Shown here piece after piece: positions 1-9,466 of a DNA stretch of 64,000 bases. The notes beneath the pieces are model-generated. The model did no database searches, was not told the DNA's origin, and saw nothing but the letters and a program-made list of their open reading frames with translations. A program made the position numbers and the translations under genes. Source of the stretch: Agarophyton chilense (lineage: Eukaryota > Rhodophyta > Florideophyceae > Gracilariales > Gracilariaceae); assembly GCA_030374765.1 (NCBI GenBank), contig JARGXX010000068.1, forward strand, positions 1,178,001 to 1,242,000, given 5' to 3'. The first letter of the stretch is position 1. Every line of letters begins with the position of its first letter.

Positions 1-2738
1 AGCTGAGGATTGGTTTGTGGCGGGGGCTGCGTTCGTGCGAGTGCGCTCGCGCGCCGTGATGCAGCTATATGAACCTGCAGTTGTTGTTGAACCTGGATTT
101 TTCGGAGCTGCTGAGCTTGAGCAGCCTGGACGGCCTGGGCAGCTTGAGCCTGGGCAGCTTGAGCCTGGGCAGCTTGAGCCTGGGCAGCTTGAGCCTGGGC
201 AGCTTGAGCTTGGGCAGCTTGAGCTTGGGCAGCTTGAGCTTGAGCTTGAGCCTGAGCCTGAGCCTGGGCCTGAGCCTGGGCCTGGGCCTGGGCCTGGGCC
301 TGGGCTTGAGCCTGTCTTGCACGCTCCATCACATGATAGTCTGCCGAGGCTCGCATACCCGGGTCCTGAAGTACGCCAAACTCCTGAGCAGCGCTAACTG
401 TAGCAAGCCGATTGTGTACAGGGAGCTGGGTAGAAAGGGCGTGGTTGATTTCGTGAAGAGAGTCGTGTCTATGCGATACTGGGGTCGAATCTGGAGCAGC
501 ACTAAAACGTAGCCAGGATGGGAGCTCTTGATCGTTGTTAGAAATGTGCGTCGGATTGAGATCTGATGATGCAGAGGGGCTTGGTCGAGCACATGATGCA
601 TGAGCTATCGCTGGATCAATAGCCATAAGATCTTGTTCAGTTGTCGTTTGATTGACAGGAGCCGTTCTCGGATGTCCATTCTGCTGTTGCTGATGCACAC
701 CGCCCAAAATACTACTCCATGAAGATGATGGTACCGCCGCCTCACTTACTCTTCCAGTTTCTACGGATTCTATAGATAAAGATGACATCGGAGGTCTTAT
801 ATTGGCAGAACTTGCAATGTTTCCACTCATTATTGCCCGGGAAATCTCCGGCAAAACACTGCTGGATGGCGGCTCTTTAAATGCAGCATTTCCAGTTGGC
901 AGCTTGGACGGTTTGTCTTCGTCATCCGCTAGCCCTTGTCCCATAAACGAAGCGAGTCGACTCTGCTTAGGAGGGGGTGATTCCGGTCCCAGGCGTCCAA
1001 CTGTCTTCGGCAGGATCGGGGGTTTGGTGGCTGCTGGCACAGGAATTGCTGAAGCAGACCCACCTGGTGCATCAATCCTTTTCTCGTTTGTCGCACTAAG
1101 CTTGATTCCAGATACCACTACGTTTTCTTCAGATTTTTCTGGCAACTTATCAATTGACTTCGCAGGAGCCTTCTCGAGTGGTCCATTGAGAACATGATGA
1201 CCATTCACCTTCTTCTCTCTAGTATTGTCAGAATCAAAGAATGACTTCTCATTTCGGGGCCCCGCCTTTTCCGATGCTGTATTCGCCTTTTCCTGTGCTT
1301 TTTTGTGATTCTGAAGACGCATCATTTCGACCTCCTCAGCTAATTCTTCCATACTGCGACCTGCACGGCGACCTCGATCTTCACGAGAAGACCGGCTGGA
1401 TGAGGACGCCGTGTTGTTATTTTTGCCTTCTTTCTTTGATGGAGCCATTTCCTTCACAAAACCAGGCGGCGGAGCAGTAACGGAGGCTTCTTCTTTTCGC
1501 AAGCCAAATGCAACCGCCAAAGCTTTAAATCCATGCTCCCTATTCTTGCTGACGGGAAGTTCCTCATCATAATACCCAGCTTTGTGCCATTCCATGATTT
1601 GCGACGCAGTGAATGGTCCTTGACTAACGTTCTGCGGGTCTTTGTAGAACCACAGTTTGCGCTGGTCAGACATAACCTCGTATTGATTCCTGTGAGCGCT
1701 CTCTGCAGTGAATGTACGCGACTCGCGGTCTTGGTGCAAGGAAGTAGAAGACGAGGCAGGATCTCGGCTAGAACCTTTGGTTAATGCGCTCAAGTCCCGA
1801 GTATTTGTCGGCTTTAACGTGTCTTTGTTGTTGCGACTGAACAGCCCACCATCGCGAGAGAAACCAGAACGTGTACTTGTTGAAGTTCCTGAGAAATCTG
1901 ACGACCGACGAGGCTGACTTCCACGCTCTGCCACACCTCCGGGCGCAGTGCTCGGCAGATCATCGTTCGAAGAAGCAGGATACTTGGCGCCTCCTGAGGC
2001 AGCTGTAGAGCTACCGCCGCGCCAGTTGGAATTAGAGTCGGCGGCATTTCTGCCTGAAGAGCGACTCCAGTAGGGCTGCTGAGACGAGGGTTTCTCAGGC
2101 GGATTACCATTCGGTGAGGCAGCGCGATCCGGAGCTGTGGAGCGTGGCTTGAGAGGTAGCGGGCGTCTCTCTATAGCAGTGCCCCCAGAAGTGGAAGGGC
2201 GCTCCGCAGGGGCCAAGACAGCAGAGCCCGACCAAAAGTCGCGCGAAGAGGAGGTTACATGACCTGGTTTCTTTGGCGGTGGGGAGGCTGAAGGCGCATC
2301 GATAGCTGAGAGACTGGAGGAAGGATGACCAACTGAGGCTGGAGCATGCTCACGACCAAGAATGGCCTCGACTCCGGCGCGCGGAGGGACAGGCTGGAAG
2401 CGCGAGCGAGCTGGCGGCGGGTCGGTGGATTCGACCAGTGCGGACACATGGGCTATGTGATCATCCGGAGCAATGTTAACTGGAACAAGCGGCTCCGACG
2501 AGGTCAAACCGGGGTACTTTGTCATAGCGGGTGGTATAGTGGCGGTGCTTCCGGGCTCGTAGAGTTCGAGAAGCTGTGCTTTGGTGTACGCAATTCGTGG
2601 GGCGGAGGGCTGCACGGTGGCAGATGTGACTGAGGAGGAAGATGTAGTAGGGGTAACGGAATGGATGGTGCTTTTTGAAAGAGAGGTCCAACCGGGTCCC
2701 AGCTTGAGTTCCTGCGAGTCGGTTGGTTTGGACGCCAT
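1..2738 (-). CDS. GYF-domain protein, partial (3' end beyond the window)
   Basis: A single reading frame runs from the ATG at 2738 to position 1 without a stop, giving about 912 residues with the C-terminus missing. Residues about 354-410 form a GYF domain: LWFYKDP, then SQGPF, then the MEWHKAGYY block, which matches the W-x-Y-x-D, Q-G-P-F and W-x-x-x-G-Y/F signature. GYF domains bind proline-rich peptides and occur in splicing, translational-repression and mRNA-decay factors such as SMY2/GIGYF. The rest is Ser/Pro/Thr-rich and probably disordered. The region after about residue 805 is an almost pure Gln-Ala tract coded by 15-bp and then 6-bp tandem units. Opposite-strand frames here are shadows of the repeats. 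Family confidence is high; the exact role (RNA-decay or translation adaptor) is inference. Confidence 0.8.
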   Translation of the reverse strand, partial: MASKPTDSQELKLGPGWTSLSKSTIHSVTPTTSSSSVTSATVQPSAPRIAYTKAQLLELYEPGSTATIPPAMTKYPGLTSSEPLVPVNIAPDDHIAHVSALVESTDPPPARSRFQPVPPRAGVEAILGREHAPASVGHPSSSLSAIDAPSASPPPKKPGHVTSSSRDFWSGSAVLAPAERPSTSGGTAIERRPLPLKPRSTAPDRAASPNGNPPEKPSSQQPYWSRSSGRNAADSNSNWRGGSSTAASGGAKYPASSNDDLPSTAPGGVAERGSQPRRSSDFSGTSTSTRSGFSRDGGLFSRNNKDTLKPTNTRDLSALTKGSSRDPASSSTSLHQDRESRTFTAESAHRNQYEVMSDQRKLWFYKDPQNVSQGPFTASQIMEWHKAGYYDEELPVSKNREHGFKALAVAFGLRKEEASVTAPPPGFVKEMAPSKKEGKNNNTASSSSRSSREDRGRRAGRSMEELAEEVEMMRLQNHKKAQEKANTASEKAGPRNEKSFFDSDNTREKKVNGHHVLNGPLEKAPAKSIDKLPEKSEENVVVSGIKLSATNEKRIDAPGGSASAIPVPAATKPPILPKTVGRLGPESPPPKQSRLASFMGQGLADDEDKPSKLPTGNAAFKEPPSSSVLPEISRAIMSGNIASSANIRPPMSSLSIESVETGRVSEAAVPSSSWSSILGGVHQQQQNGHPRTAPVNQTTTEQDLMAIDPAIAHASCARPSPSASSDLNPTHISNNDQELPSWLRFSAAPDSTPVSHRHDSLHEINHALSTQLPVHNRLATVSAAQEFGVLQDPGMRASADYHVMERARQAQAQAQAQAQAQAQAQAQAQAQAQAQAAQAQAAQAQAAQAQAAQAQAAQAQAAQAQAAQAVQAAQAQQLRKIQVQQQLQVHIAASRRASALARTQPPPQTNPQ
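136..312. repeat. 15-bp then 6-bp tandem repeat coding Gln-Ala
   Basis: About seven copies of a 15-bp unit (cagcttgagcctggg and variants) are followed by hexamers of the type cctgag/cctggg. On the minus strand this codes the Gln/Ala tract of the GYF protein. Copy number is likely to vary between individuals. Confidence 0.9.
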
Positions 2739-3500
2739 GACGAGGGTTGGGAGGGGGTAGGGGGCAAAGAGGACGACGGATTGCCGAATAAGCAAGGAGA
2801 GAGACGAAACGACTGGAGAAAGGGAGCGAACGACGATCGGGAGGAGGAGGGCGCTGAAGCGAAAGAAGGCAGGAGGACGGGACGTCTGAAGCTTGCGTAA
2901 CTCGGACGAGCTGCAACTTGCGGGTGTTGTGGACGGAGTGAAGGCAGCCTCTGCCCAACGGAGGCGTAGACTGGTCGCGGGGAGGGGGCGAACAAATGAG
3001 TATCCGTTTGGAGCGCAGCGATCACGGACAAGCTGTCCCAATGCTGGCCCACAAAGGCGCCATTCGGCGCCACACAAGCACGTGATTGGGCAATTTGTTA
3101 CACGCCTGTTTGGTGGCCACGTGTCCTGACGCGGAAGGGCTACTGGCGCAGAGGTTCCGAATTGGGCTTCAAAAAATTCGGCGAGTTCGCGACGGCGCCA
3201 CCTGTGGACGCCACTGCTGCCCACAACTCTGAAACTGGAAGCCTCTGGGGGAGGGGGGGGGGGGGGGGGGGCTTGTCATCCCATCTTTTGTGATGATGAT
3301 CACATCGGCCGCAACACGTAGGTACCGTTGTACCCATGCAGCACCACACCTCTCCACTCCCCCCCTGTTTTCCCGCGAAAACTGAGGTCATCGCCAGGAT
3401 CATCGTCCACCTGATCCGTGATCCGCCTTCCTCACGAACATTGTAAACGTTGCACGAGCTTTTCAAGGAACGTTAGTCACACAAGTGCAAAGGCGCCTAT
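2739..3500. other. Intergenic spacer with dG run
   Basis: No convincing gene. It holds the likely promoter of the GYF gene, including an inverted CCAAT motif in gattgggcaatt near 3085 and a CACGTG-type box near 3117. A run of about 19 G residues lies at 3253-3271. The reading frames on both strands here are Pro/Gly/Arg low-complexity shadows. Confidence 0.6.
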
Positions 3501-5957
3501 CTAGAGTTTAAGCCAAATCATAATGTTGTATCCTATAGTTAGCAAGACAACAGTGGCTAGGATAGTCATTAGTGTTCCAATCCGCAATATATCTCTGGTT
3601 GAAAGATACGCCTTTCCGGTCTCATCTTCCACCTGAATCGCAGATATGTTAGGGAATGAGCTGATGGGCAGAGCCATTGCACTTGATGCAGCAAACGTTC
3701 CGGCCAGCACCATCAACTTCGGGTGACCCAAACTCACACCAATGCTGAATACCAGCGGTAGCACCACAATGGCTGACACCGTATGTGAAACAAAGTTTGC
3801 AACCAAAGCCATGAATAAGCAGAACACCGAGTACGTCAATCGCAAGTCTCCATGATCCAGCACAGAAAGGAACTTCAGTGCAATCAGATCAAGAAGCTTG
3901 CACGATTTCACTGCCGCTCCCAGAACCACGCCGCCGGCTACCAAATACACAACATCCCATGGTAGGTTGTTGAAATCTTCCTTAATCAAAATTCCAGAGC
4001 CAAACAGTGCGAGGATCGGAATAACAGCCACAACTCCAGGGGATCCAAATGACTTCGACAACGGATGACACGCCCACAGCACGACGGTTATCACTAGAGT
4101 GGCGCTCACGATGTAGTGAGGTCTTTCGAATTTCTCTGTCTTGATTACCAGTGGTGGGAGAACATAATCAGACGGCCGATATATAATAAACAAAGCCACA
4201 TAGAATGCTATCACCATCACGGCACATAAAGGTAGTGCTGCCACAAGCCATTTCGCGAATGATATAGAGTTCTCTCCCCTCAAGAGTCCCAAAGCGACGG
4301 CACTCTGCGGGGATGAAATCGGGCTGGCAAAACCGCCAATATTGCTCGAAGCCATAATACCAAGAAGAAGGCATTCAACAAACGGGCGACTTCCGGGAGT
4401 GTTTCTCAGGCCATTGATCGTCGGCATCATAACTGAGTTCAGCAACACTGGTGCTGCGACATTGCTCACAAACATTGAAACAACTACTCCTAACCCCATG
4501 ACAGCCAAGAGGAGGACTTGAGGTTTGCGCACTCTAGACAAAACAGCTGTTGCTACCACTTTGTCGATATCAAATTTCGACAAAGCAGCACCAAGTGCAT
4601 ACACACAGATGATCAACAACAAAGTGTCAGAACTTAGGTTATGAAACACTTCCTGGGATGCGCTATGCGCATCGAGCGGTTCGCCACTGGAGCCAATGAA
4701 GACTCGAAGAAGAATTGTTCCCGGCACCACCAGAAAAGAAGTCACGTACAGCGGTATGCCCTCTGACGCCCATAGAGACACTACTGCAGCCGTAAGAGCG
4801 AGGCATCTATGAGCCGCTTGAAGAGTGCTATCCGGGTAATTTGGACCGTCCTCGGTAAGCAAAGCTGGGATAACTCCCGGGAAGGCAAGAATGATAAAGA
4901 AGAGAAGGATCGCAGTCAACACAGGAATAAACTGCGGTCGCCATACAACTGCACTTGCCGCAGCACCCAGGTCGACGTCAGCTCCCCCGCGTATTGCATG
5001 AAAGACGGACACACGACGTTCTGTTCGCAAAGCTTGTTGCCAGATTGTGCTTCGATCCCATACAATGAGATCACGAAGATGCTCATTCAGTTCTTTTTCG
5101 GCACCATCGACATTCCCGTTCATGAATAGACTTGCATATACTCTAGCAGTAGTGTCTTGAAGTGCTTTAATGTCTCTGAGATCTACAAAGAGACTTTCAG
5201 CATCCAATTTCATCATAAATGCCTCACGCTTGCTCATTCCCGTGCATTTGTCATGCTTCTTTAGAATTTTGTCAAATGCTGCTCTGTTCAAATTGGAGAA
5301 GTTAATCGCGTCTCCAAGTTCTATGTAGTGCTCCCTACATCTCCTACGGAATTCTGAGGGACTTAGTAAACCACTCGTCGATATATTGGGAATGAGAAGG
5401 GGAGCAACTTCCATTTCATCGTGAGAACCAGCATCGCTCTGAACCATAATATTACTCGCCTCTTCTTCAATCTCTGTTGTCACAGAAGCCAGCGTATTTG
5501 ATAACTTCTGAAAAAACTTTTCGACTTGTAACTTGCTGTTCTCAAGCACTTCGAAGAAAATCTTTTCTTGCTCTTTGAATGACGCCCGAGCATCCCCCTC
5601 TGTGGCGTCGATTGGCAAAAGCAAGTCAAAAGCAAAAGCGGGGCCTTTTTTGACAGAACCGTAAGTTTGCAAGTCTCTCTCTGAATCAGCTCTTATTTCG
5701 GCCAAGACACGCGCGGAGGCAGTACGCCGTAAAGGCCGCACATTATCCCCGTGGGACTCAATGTCTCTTTCATCATCCGACGATCCTTCTCCAGCATCTC
5801 GAGACGAGTTTGGAATCGAATGTGTTTTAATGAAGATTTCATCATGGATGTACTTCAGATTCGCAACTCGTCGCTTAAGCTGGTCATATGGAACATAGAA
5901 CTCCCACCAGTCCGGTTTGGCGTTCAATCGCAAGGTGTCAGAAAAGCGCATTGTCAA
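3501..5957 (-). CDS. SPX-domain phosphate transporter of the SLC13/DASS type (PHO87/PHO90/PHO91-like)
   Basis: An intronless gene for 818 residues. It starts at the ATG at 5957; the second Met at 5951 begins the canonical SPX start MRFSDTLRLN and may be used instead. Residues 1 to about 270 are an SPX domain. The KILKKHDK cluster at 230-237 matches the lysine surface that binds inositol pyrophosphates. From about residue 340 on there are 11 or so hydrophobic segments of the divalent anion/Na+ symporter fold, with an SSNIGGFASPISSPQ motif like that of yeast Pho87/Pho90/Pho91. The expected role is phosphate uptake or vacuolar export, held in check by the SPX domain when phosphate signalling changes. 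Length and domain order match the family. Whether it sits in the plasma membrane or the vacuole cannot be read from sequence. Confidence 0.93.
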   Translation of the reverse strand: MTMRFSDTLRLNAKPDWWEFYVPYDQLKRRVANLKYIHDEIFIKTHSIPNSSRDAGEGSSDDERDIESHGDNVRPLRRTASARVLAEIRADSERDLQTYGSVKKGPAFAFDLLLPIDATEGDARASFKEQEKIFFEVLENSKLQVEKFFQKLSNTLASVTTEIEEEASNIMVQSDAGSHDEMEVAPLLIPNISTSGLLSPSEFRRRCREHYIELGDAINFSNLNRAAFDKILKKHDKCTGMSKREAFMMKLDAESLFVDLRDIKALQDTTARVYASLFMNGNVDGAEKELNEHLRDLIVWDRSTIWQQALRTERRVSVFHAIRGGADVDLGAAASAVVWRPQFIPVLTAILLFFIILAFPGVIPALLTEDGPNYPDSTLQAAHRCLALTAAVVSLWASEGIPLYVTSFLVVPGTILLRVFIGSSGEPLDAHSASQEVFHNLSSDTLLLIICVYALGAALSKFDIDKVVATAVLSRVRKPQVLLLAVMGLGVVVSMFVSNVAAPVLLNSVMMPTINGLRNTPGSRPFVECLLLGIMASSNIGGFASPISSPQSAVALGLLRGENSISFAKWLVAALPLCAVMVIAFYVALFIIYRPSDYVLPPLVIKTEKFERPHYIVSATLVITVVLWACHPLSKSFGSPGVVAVIPILALFGSGILIKEDFNNLPWDVVYLVAGGVVLGAAVKSCKLLDLIALKFLSVLDHGDLRLTYSVFCLFMALVANFVSHTVSAIVVLPLVFSIGVSLGHPKLMVLAGTFAASSAMALPISSFPNISAIQVEDETGKAYLSTRDILRIGTLMTILATVVLLTIGYNIMIWLKL

Positions 5958-7849
5958 GAATAGCTCACAGTTCCACCGCTTTCAATCTCTTCACAAACAG
6001 TTATTGCTAATTGTAGGCTTACGCCCGCTAAGGGAAAACAAGTATTTGACGTAAGCCAAAAGGACAATGCCGAGACTATCCTTGCATTTACAGACTGAAA
6101 TAACCCGGGGTCTCAGAAGAAACGAGACTTTACGTCTGGAAGGAAACCTCAAGACCTTCGCGTTCGTAATCACCCACAGGTGTGCTCCAGTGTAGGGCTT
6201 CTGGGCGGGAAGAAACACGAACTTGAATTCCGAGGTCTCGCTCTTGTCCGGTACAATTGCTCAAACCGCTCCAGACATGGCCCGGGGAGTGCTGATATGG
6301 CCCTGAGCAATACAGTGACGCGAGACTGCTTCTCAACAGCACATGCGTGGCAACTGCTTCAAAAGAGTATCAAGGCATTAAGGATACCGAAGTCATTTAG
6401 GGCCGAATTGCTCCAGCCATCGGCCCAAATCGTCAAAGCCATTTCTCTAGCACGTCGTGCTGGAGCAATGGCTTTCCTTCTATCTGTATCCTTGAAGAGG
6501 TAGCTAGCAATCGCTAACCCTTCGCCTACGTACATTTGTATATGACGGCACTTAAGCTGTAAACACCATTTTACCAATAGCAGGTGAAAGCTAGAATACT
6601 GTCAACAGCATACAAAACGCTTCCTCTTCAACATTGCTGCCCACTGTTTCATGCTCAGGGAGGACATAGTTCGCGACGTAAAGTCTTTCGTCGAAAGGGA
6701 CGTGGAGCCTAACTTGATGTAGTTGTCAAAAGAAATGTTGAAAATTATCGCTGGTATTGTTCTTCATACAGAGCGACTTCCACGAACACGCGAGCATTGT
6801 CTTGTACAGTAAGGATGAGAGAGGCATTGCAGGTGGCTCCCTCATCATGGACGGCAGCGAAATACTTGGCAAATCATAACGGAACAATCCGCGGCTAACG
6901 GCAATCCTAGTCTTTCCTGAGCCACGGGGTTTGTCACGGTGAATTATGCTAGAGCAGCTTGAAACAGCAGAGAAAAGGGACCATCCTGGTAACTTTTCAT
7001 GTACCAGAACGGATGTCTACCACTCAAGGCGAGATAGCCAACTTCGGACCCACCCACTACTTCTGAGCCTTGGCGTCTTACGGGGCCAAAGTACGCAAGA
7101 AGTGCGAGTCTTGAGACTAGTCACGATGTCGACGTTTGATGCTGATTATGCAGATTATGGAAGGGACACAACACTGGTGCTTTCTCTAGCAAGACGCCAA
7201 CGTCCTGACCCTGAGACCATGGCATGTTCTTTACACTACTACAGTACCCCAGTTGGTACATCATGTCAACGTAGTTTGCTTCGCGAACTTCACTCCCATT
7301 CGCCGTGAATGTTTGTCAGTGTGCATTGTTGTAGTCGCTCCTTCGGCATCGAATCACATCTCTGACACAAATGTTATGACTATGACACCTTCCAGGGATC
7401 ATGGGAAAGATCACAACCATTCCCTTTTTCTCTGTGCATCCTCGATCTTGCTCTCTCTTCAGGCAGGCACCCAACTGGATCTGCGCTAGAAGTAAATTTG
7501 TCCAATGCTTTCCAACTGTAACTCCTTAGTTGTACTGTGCAATATCGCATGTCGCTCGTATCCTCAGTTGTCCACCGACGAAGGGTTACAAACAGCCCAG
7601 TCAAGAAACCAGAGGTGTCAAACAGACATGCGACAACACGATTCCTAGCATTCGTATACTATGGTGAAAAATGATTGCATACGCGACGGGAAGTCAAAAC
7701 AAGGCGGCGATCCCTTTCAAAACTGTGTAGGGATAGTTGTATGTTAGAGTCTATCAGTATAATCACAATTGTGCTTGGATATGATAAGTCTAGCACTCGA
7801 TACATTCACATATTACTTTCCACCTGTCCCTGGCTACATTTACATACCT
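5958..7849. other. 1.9-kb intergenic region, no gene seen
   Basis: Short frames on both strands have no recognisable domain and no coding-like composition. It contains an imperfect 41-bp palindrome at 6435-6475 and the likely 5' flank of the phosphate transporter. Nothing else is supported. Confidence 0.5.
6435..6475. repeat. 41-bp imperfect palindrome
   Basis: Outer arms AAAGCCATT (6435-6443) and AATGGCTTT (6467-6475) are perfect complements. Inside them AGCAC (6449-6453) pairs with GTGCT (6457-6461) around a 3-nt centre. It could form a hairpin or be a dimeric protein site. Confidence 0.6.
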
Positions 7850-9466
7850 CTACCGTAACAATTGTGAGCTTTCGTGAACAGCTGCGTTTGGAGGAGGTTG
7901 AGGCACCGCAGCATACGAATAGCCGGCGATATTTGCAGCCTTTTTCTTTGTAGAGACAAACAAAGCAAACACATCTGGTCGCTTCTTCTCTTCCTGTGAT
8001 TCGTCTTCAAGCAACATATCGGCTTCCTTCCCGGCCATGTCAATTTCGTTGACAGGGTTCTTGGATGACTTGAGCTTTTCCGGATCCGACTTAGAGGAAG
8101 AGCTGTGTTCCTCGACAATACCAATAGGATTTCTTTCTACAACAATATTGTCCGGATGATCCTCCTTCTGGAAAAGCGCCTCCCAATCCATGTCGTGGAA
8201 AAAATCATGTTGCTTGATTTCGCTAATACCTTGAGGACCCAGACCTAAGCGCGTGTTAGGATTGCGATCCAACAAACCGCGTATTAGCGAGATAACCTCT
8301 GCAGACAAGTTCCTCGGAAAGCGCAAAGGCCCATTTTCAATCTTGGTGTACACCTCCTCACGATTGCGGGAGTAAAAGGGAGTTCTGCCACACAAAATCT
8401 CATACAGCAAAATGCCAAATGCCCATAAATCAACCGACTGGCCATATTCGCTACCATTCAGCATTTCTGGAGCGATGTACTCTCTAGTGCCACAGAAGGT
8501 CTTCGTCATGTTAACAGGCTTTGGTGGCGCAATTCGTAGATTGGGTGAGGGAATAGGTGGTGGTCTCCGCGAGTGGTGCCTTCGCTTGCCCAAAAGCTTT
8601 GACAAGCCAAAATCGGCAATGCGAATGTGGCCGTCCAAGTCAAGCAAAACGTTTTCAAGCTTGAGGTCCCGGTACACGACGCCGAGGCTGTGAATGTACT
8701 CCAGAGCGAGCAAGATTTCGGCGGCTATTCGGCGGCCTTCAGGCTCTTTGAAGGGCTTTCCGCGTCTCTTGAGGTAGTCGAACAAGTCGCCGCCGTCGCA
8801 AAATTCAGTGACGAGGTAGAGACGCTTGGAGGTTTGAAAGGCGTAGCGGAGGTTGAGAATGAATGGATGGTCACATGCCATCTCCAACACAAGACGCTCA
8901 TCAAGAGCGTGACGATAGGCGTCGTCGTTTTCGTATACAAAACTCTTCTCAATGACCTTGAGAGCGAGGTGCTCGGCGGTGAGCCTATCGCGCACCAAAA
9001 AGACACGGCCGCTAGCGCCCTTGCCCACCTGGGACAAAATCTCAAAGTCGTTGAGGGAGGTGGCGCGATGCGTGGCAGCACGTACAAGCGCCGAGTGCCA
9101 TTTTTTTGTCTCGGCGGTGTCCTTGAGCTTGAGCTCGATGGAGTTTTCGCCTGAGGAACGCTTGATGCGAATGCGGTTTTTCTTGGTATCGCTTCGGATG
9201 CGCGAGTCCTTGAGGTTGATCATCATGACGTTCTCGGAGGCGGTGCGACGCGCAAGATGCTCGGGGTTGGCGCGGGAACTTTGCTCGCCGACGACGTGCA
9301 GCAGGAGGGTGTTACCGCGCAGTTCGGCCCAACAACGCTTGGCGGCGCGCCAGCGCAAGTTGCCGACGGGGCGAGCATAGACCCAGGCGGACTTGACGGT
9401 GGGGATGCGGCGAACAAGACTGAGAGCCTCCTCATGGGAGCTGCGCGCAACGCGAGCGCCGTTCAT
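7850..9466 (-). CDS. PH-domain AGC-family Ser/Thr kinase (Akt-like architecture)
   Basis: A single-exon gene. The start is placed at the Met at 9466 (MNGARVARS); the frame stays open to an ATG at 9535, but the extra 23 residues are Pro/Ser low complexity coded by a C-rich 5' leader. Counting from 9535, residues about 45-156 look like a PH domain (WVYARP at the start, ETKKWHSAL helix at the end). The kinase domain has GKGASG at 171-176, the ATP lysine in ALKV (193), catalytic YRDLKLEN (288-295), DFG (308-310) and the AGC activation loop TFCGTREYIAPE (346-357). A basic/Pro-rich insert of roughly 30 residues lies between DFG and the TFCGT loop. The C-tail holds AGYSYA, resembling the hydrophobic-motif phosphosite. 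PH plus AGC kinase is the Akt/PKB layout, suggesting lipid-controlled signalling. Orthology to Akt proper is not established. Confidence 0.88.
   Translation of the reverse strand: MNGARVARSSHEEALSLVRRIPTVKSAWVYARPVGNLRWRAAKRCWAELRGNTLLLHVVGEQSSRANPEHLARRTASENVMMINLKDSRIRSDTKKNRIRIKRSSGENSIELKLKDTAETKKWHSALVRAATHRATSLNDFEILSQVGKGASGRVFLVRDRLTAEHLALKVIEKSFVYENDDAYRHALDERLVLEMACDHPFILNLRYAFQTSKRLYLVTEFCDGGDLFDYLKRRGKPFKEPEGRRIAAEILLALEYIHSLGVVYRDLKLENVLLDLDGHIRIADFGLSKLLGKRRHHSRRPPPIPSPNLRIAPPKPVNMTKTFCGTREYIAPEMLNGSEYGQSVDLWAFGILLYEILCGRTPFYSRNREEVYTKIENGPLRFPRNLSAEVISLIRGLLDRNPNTRLGLGPQGISEIKQHDFFHDMDWEALFQKEDHPDNIVVERNPIGIVEEHSSSSKSDPEKLKSSKNPVNEIDMAGKEADMLLEDESQEEKKRPDVFALFVSTKKKAANIAGYSYAAVPQPPPNAAVHESSQLLR

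Noticed and set aside
65-512. Repeat-coded frames (Gly-Leu-Ser, Lys-Leu-Pro) on either strand
   Set aside because: They are shadows of the tandem repeat inside the GYF gene.
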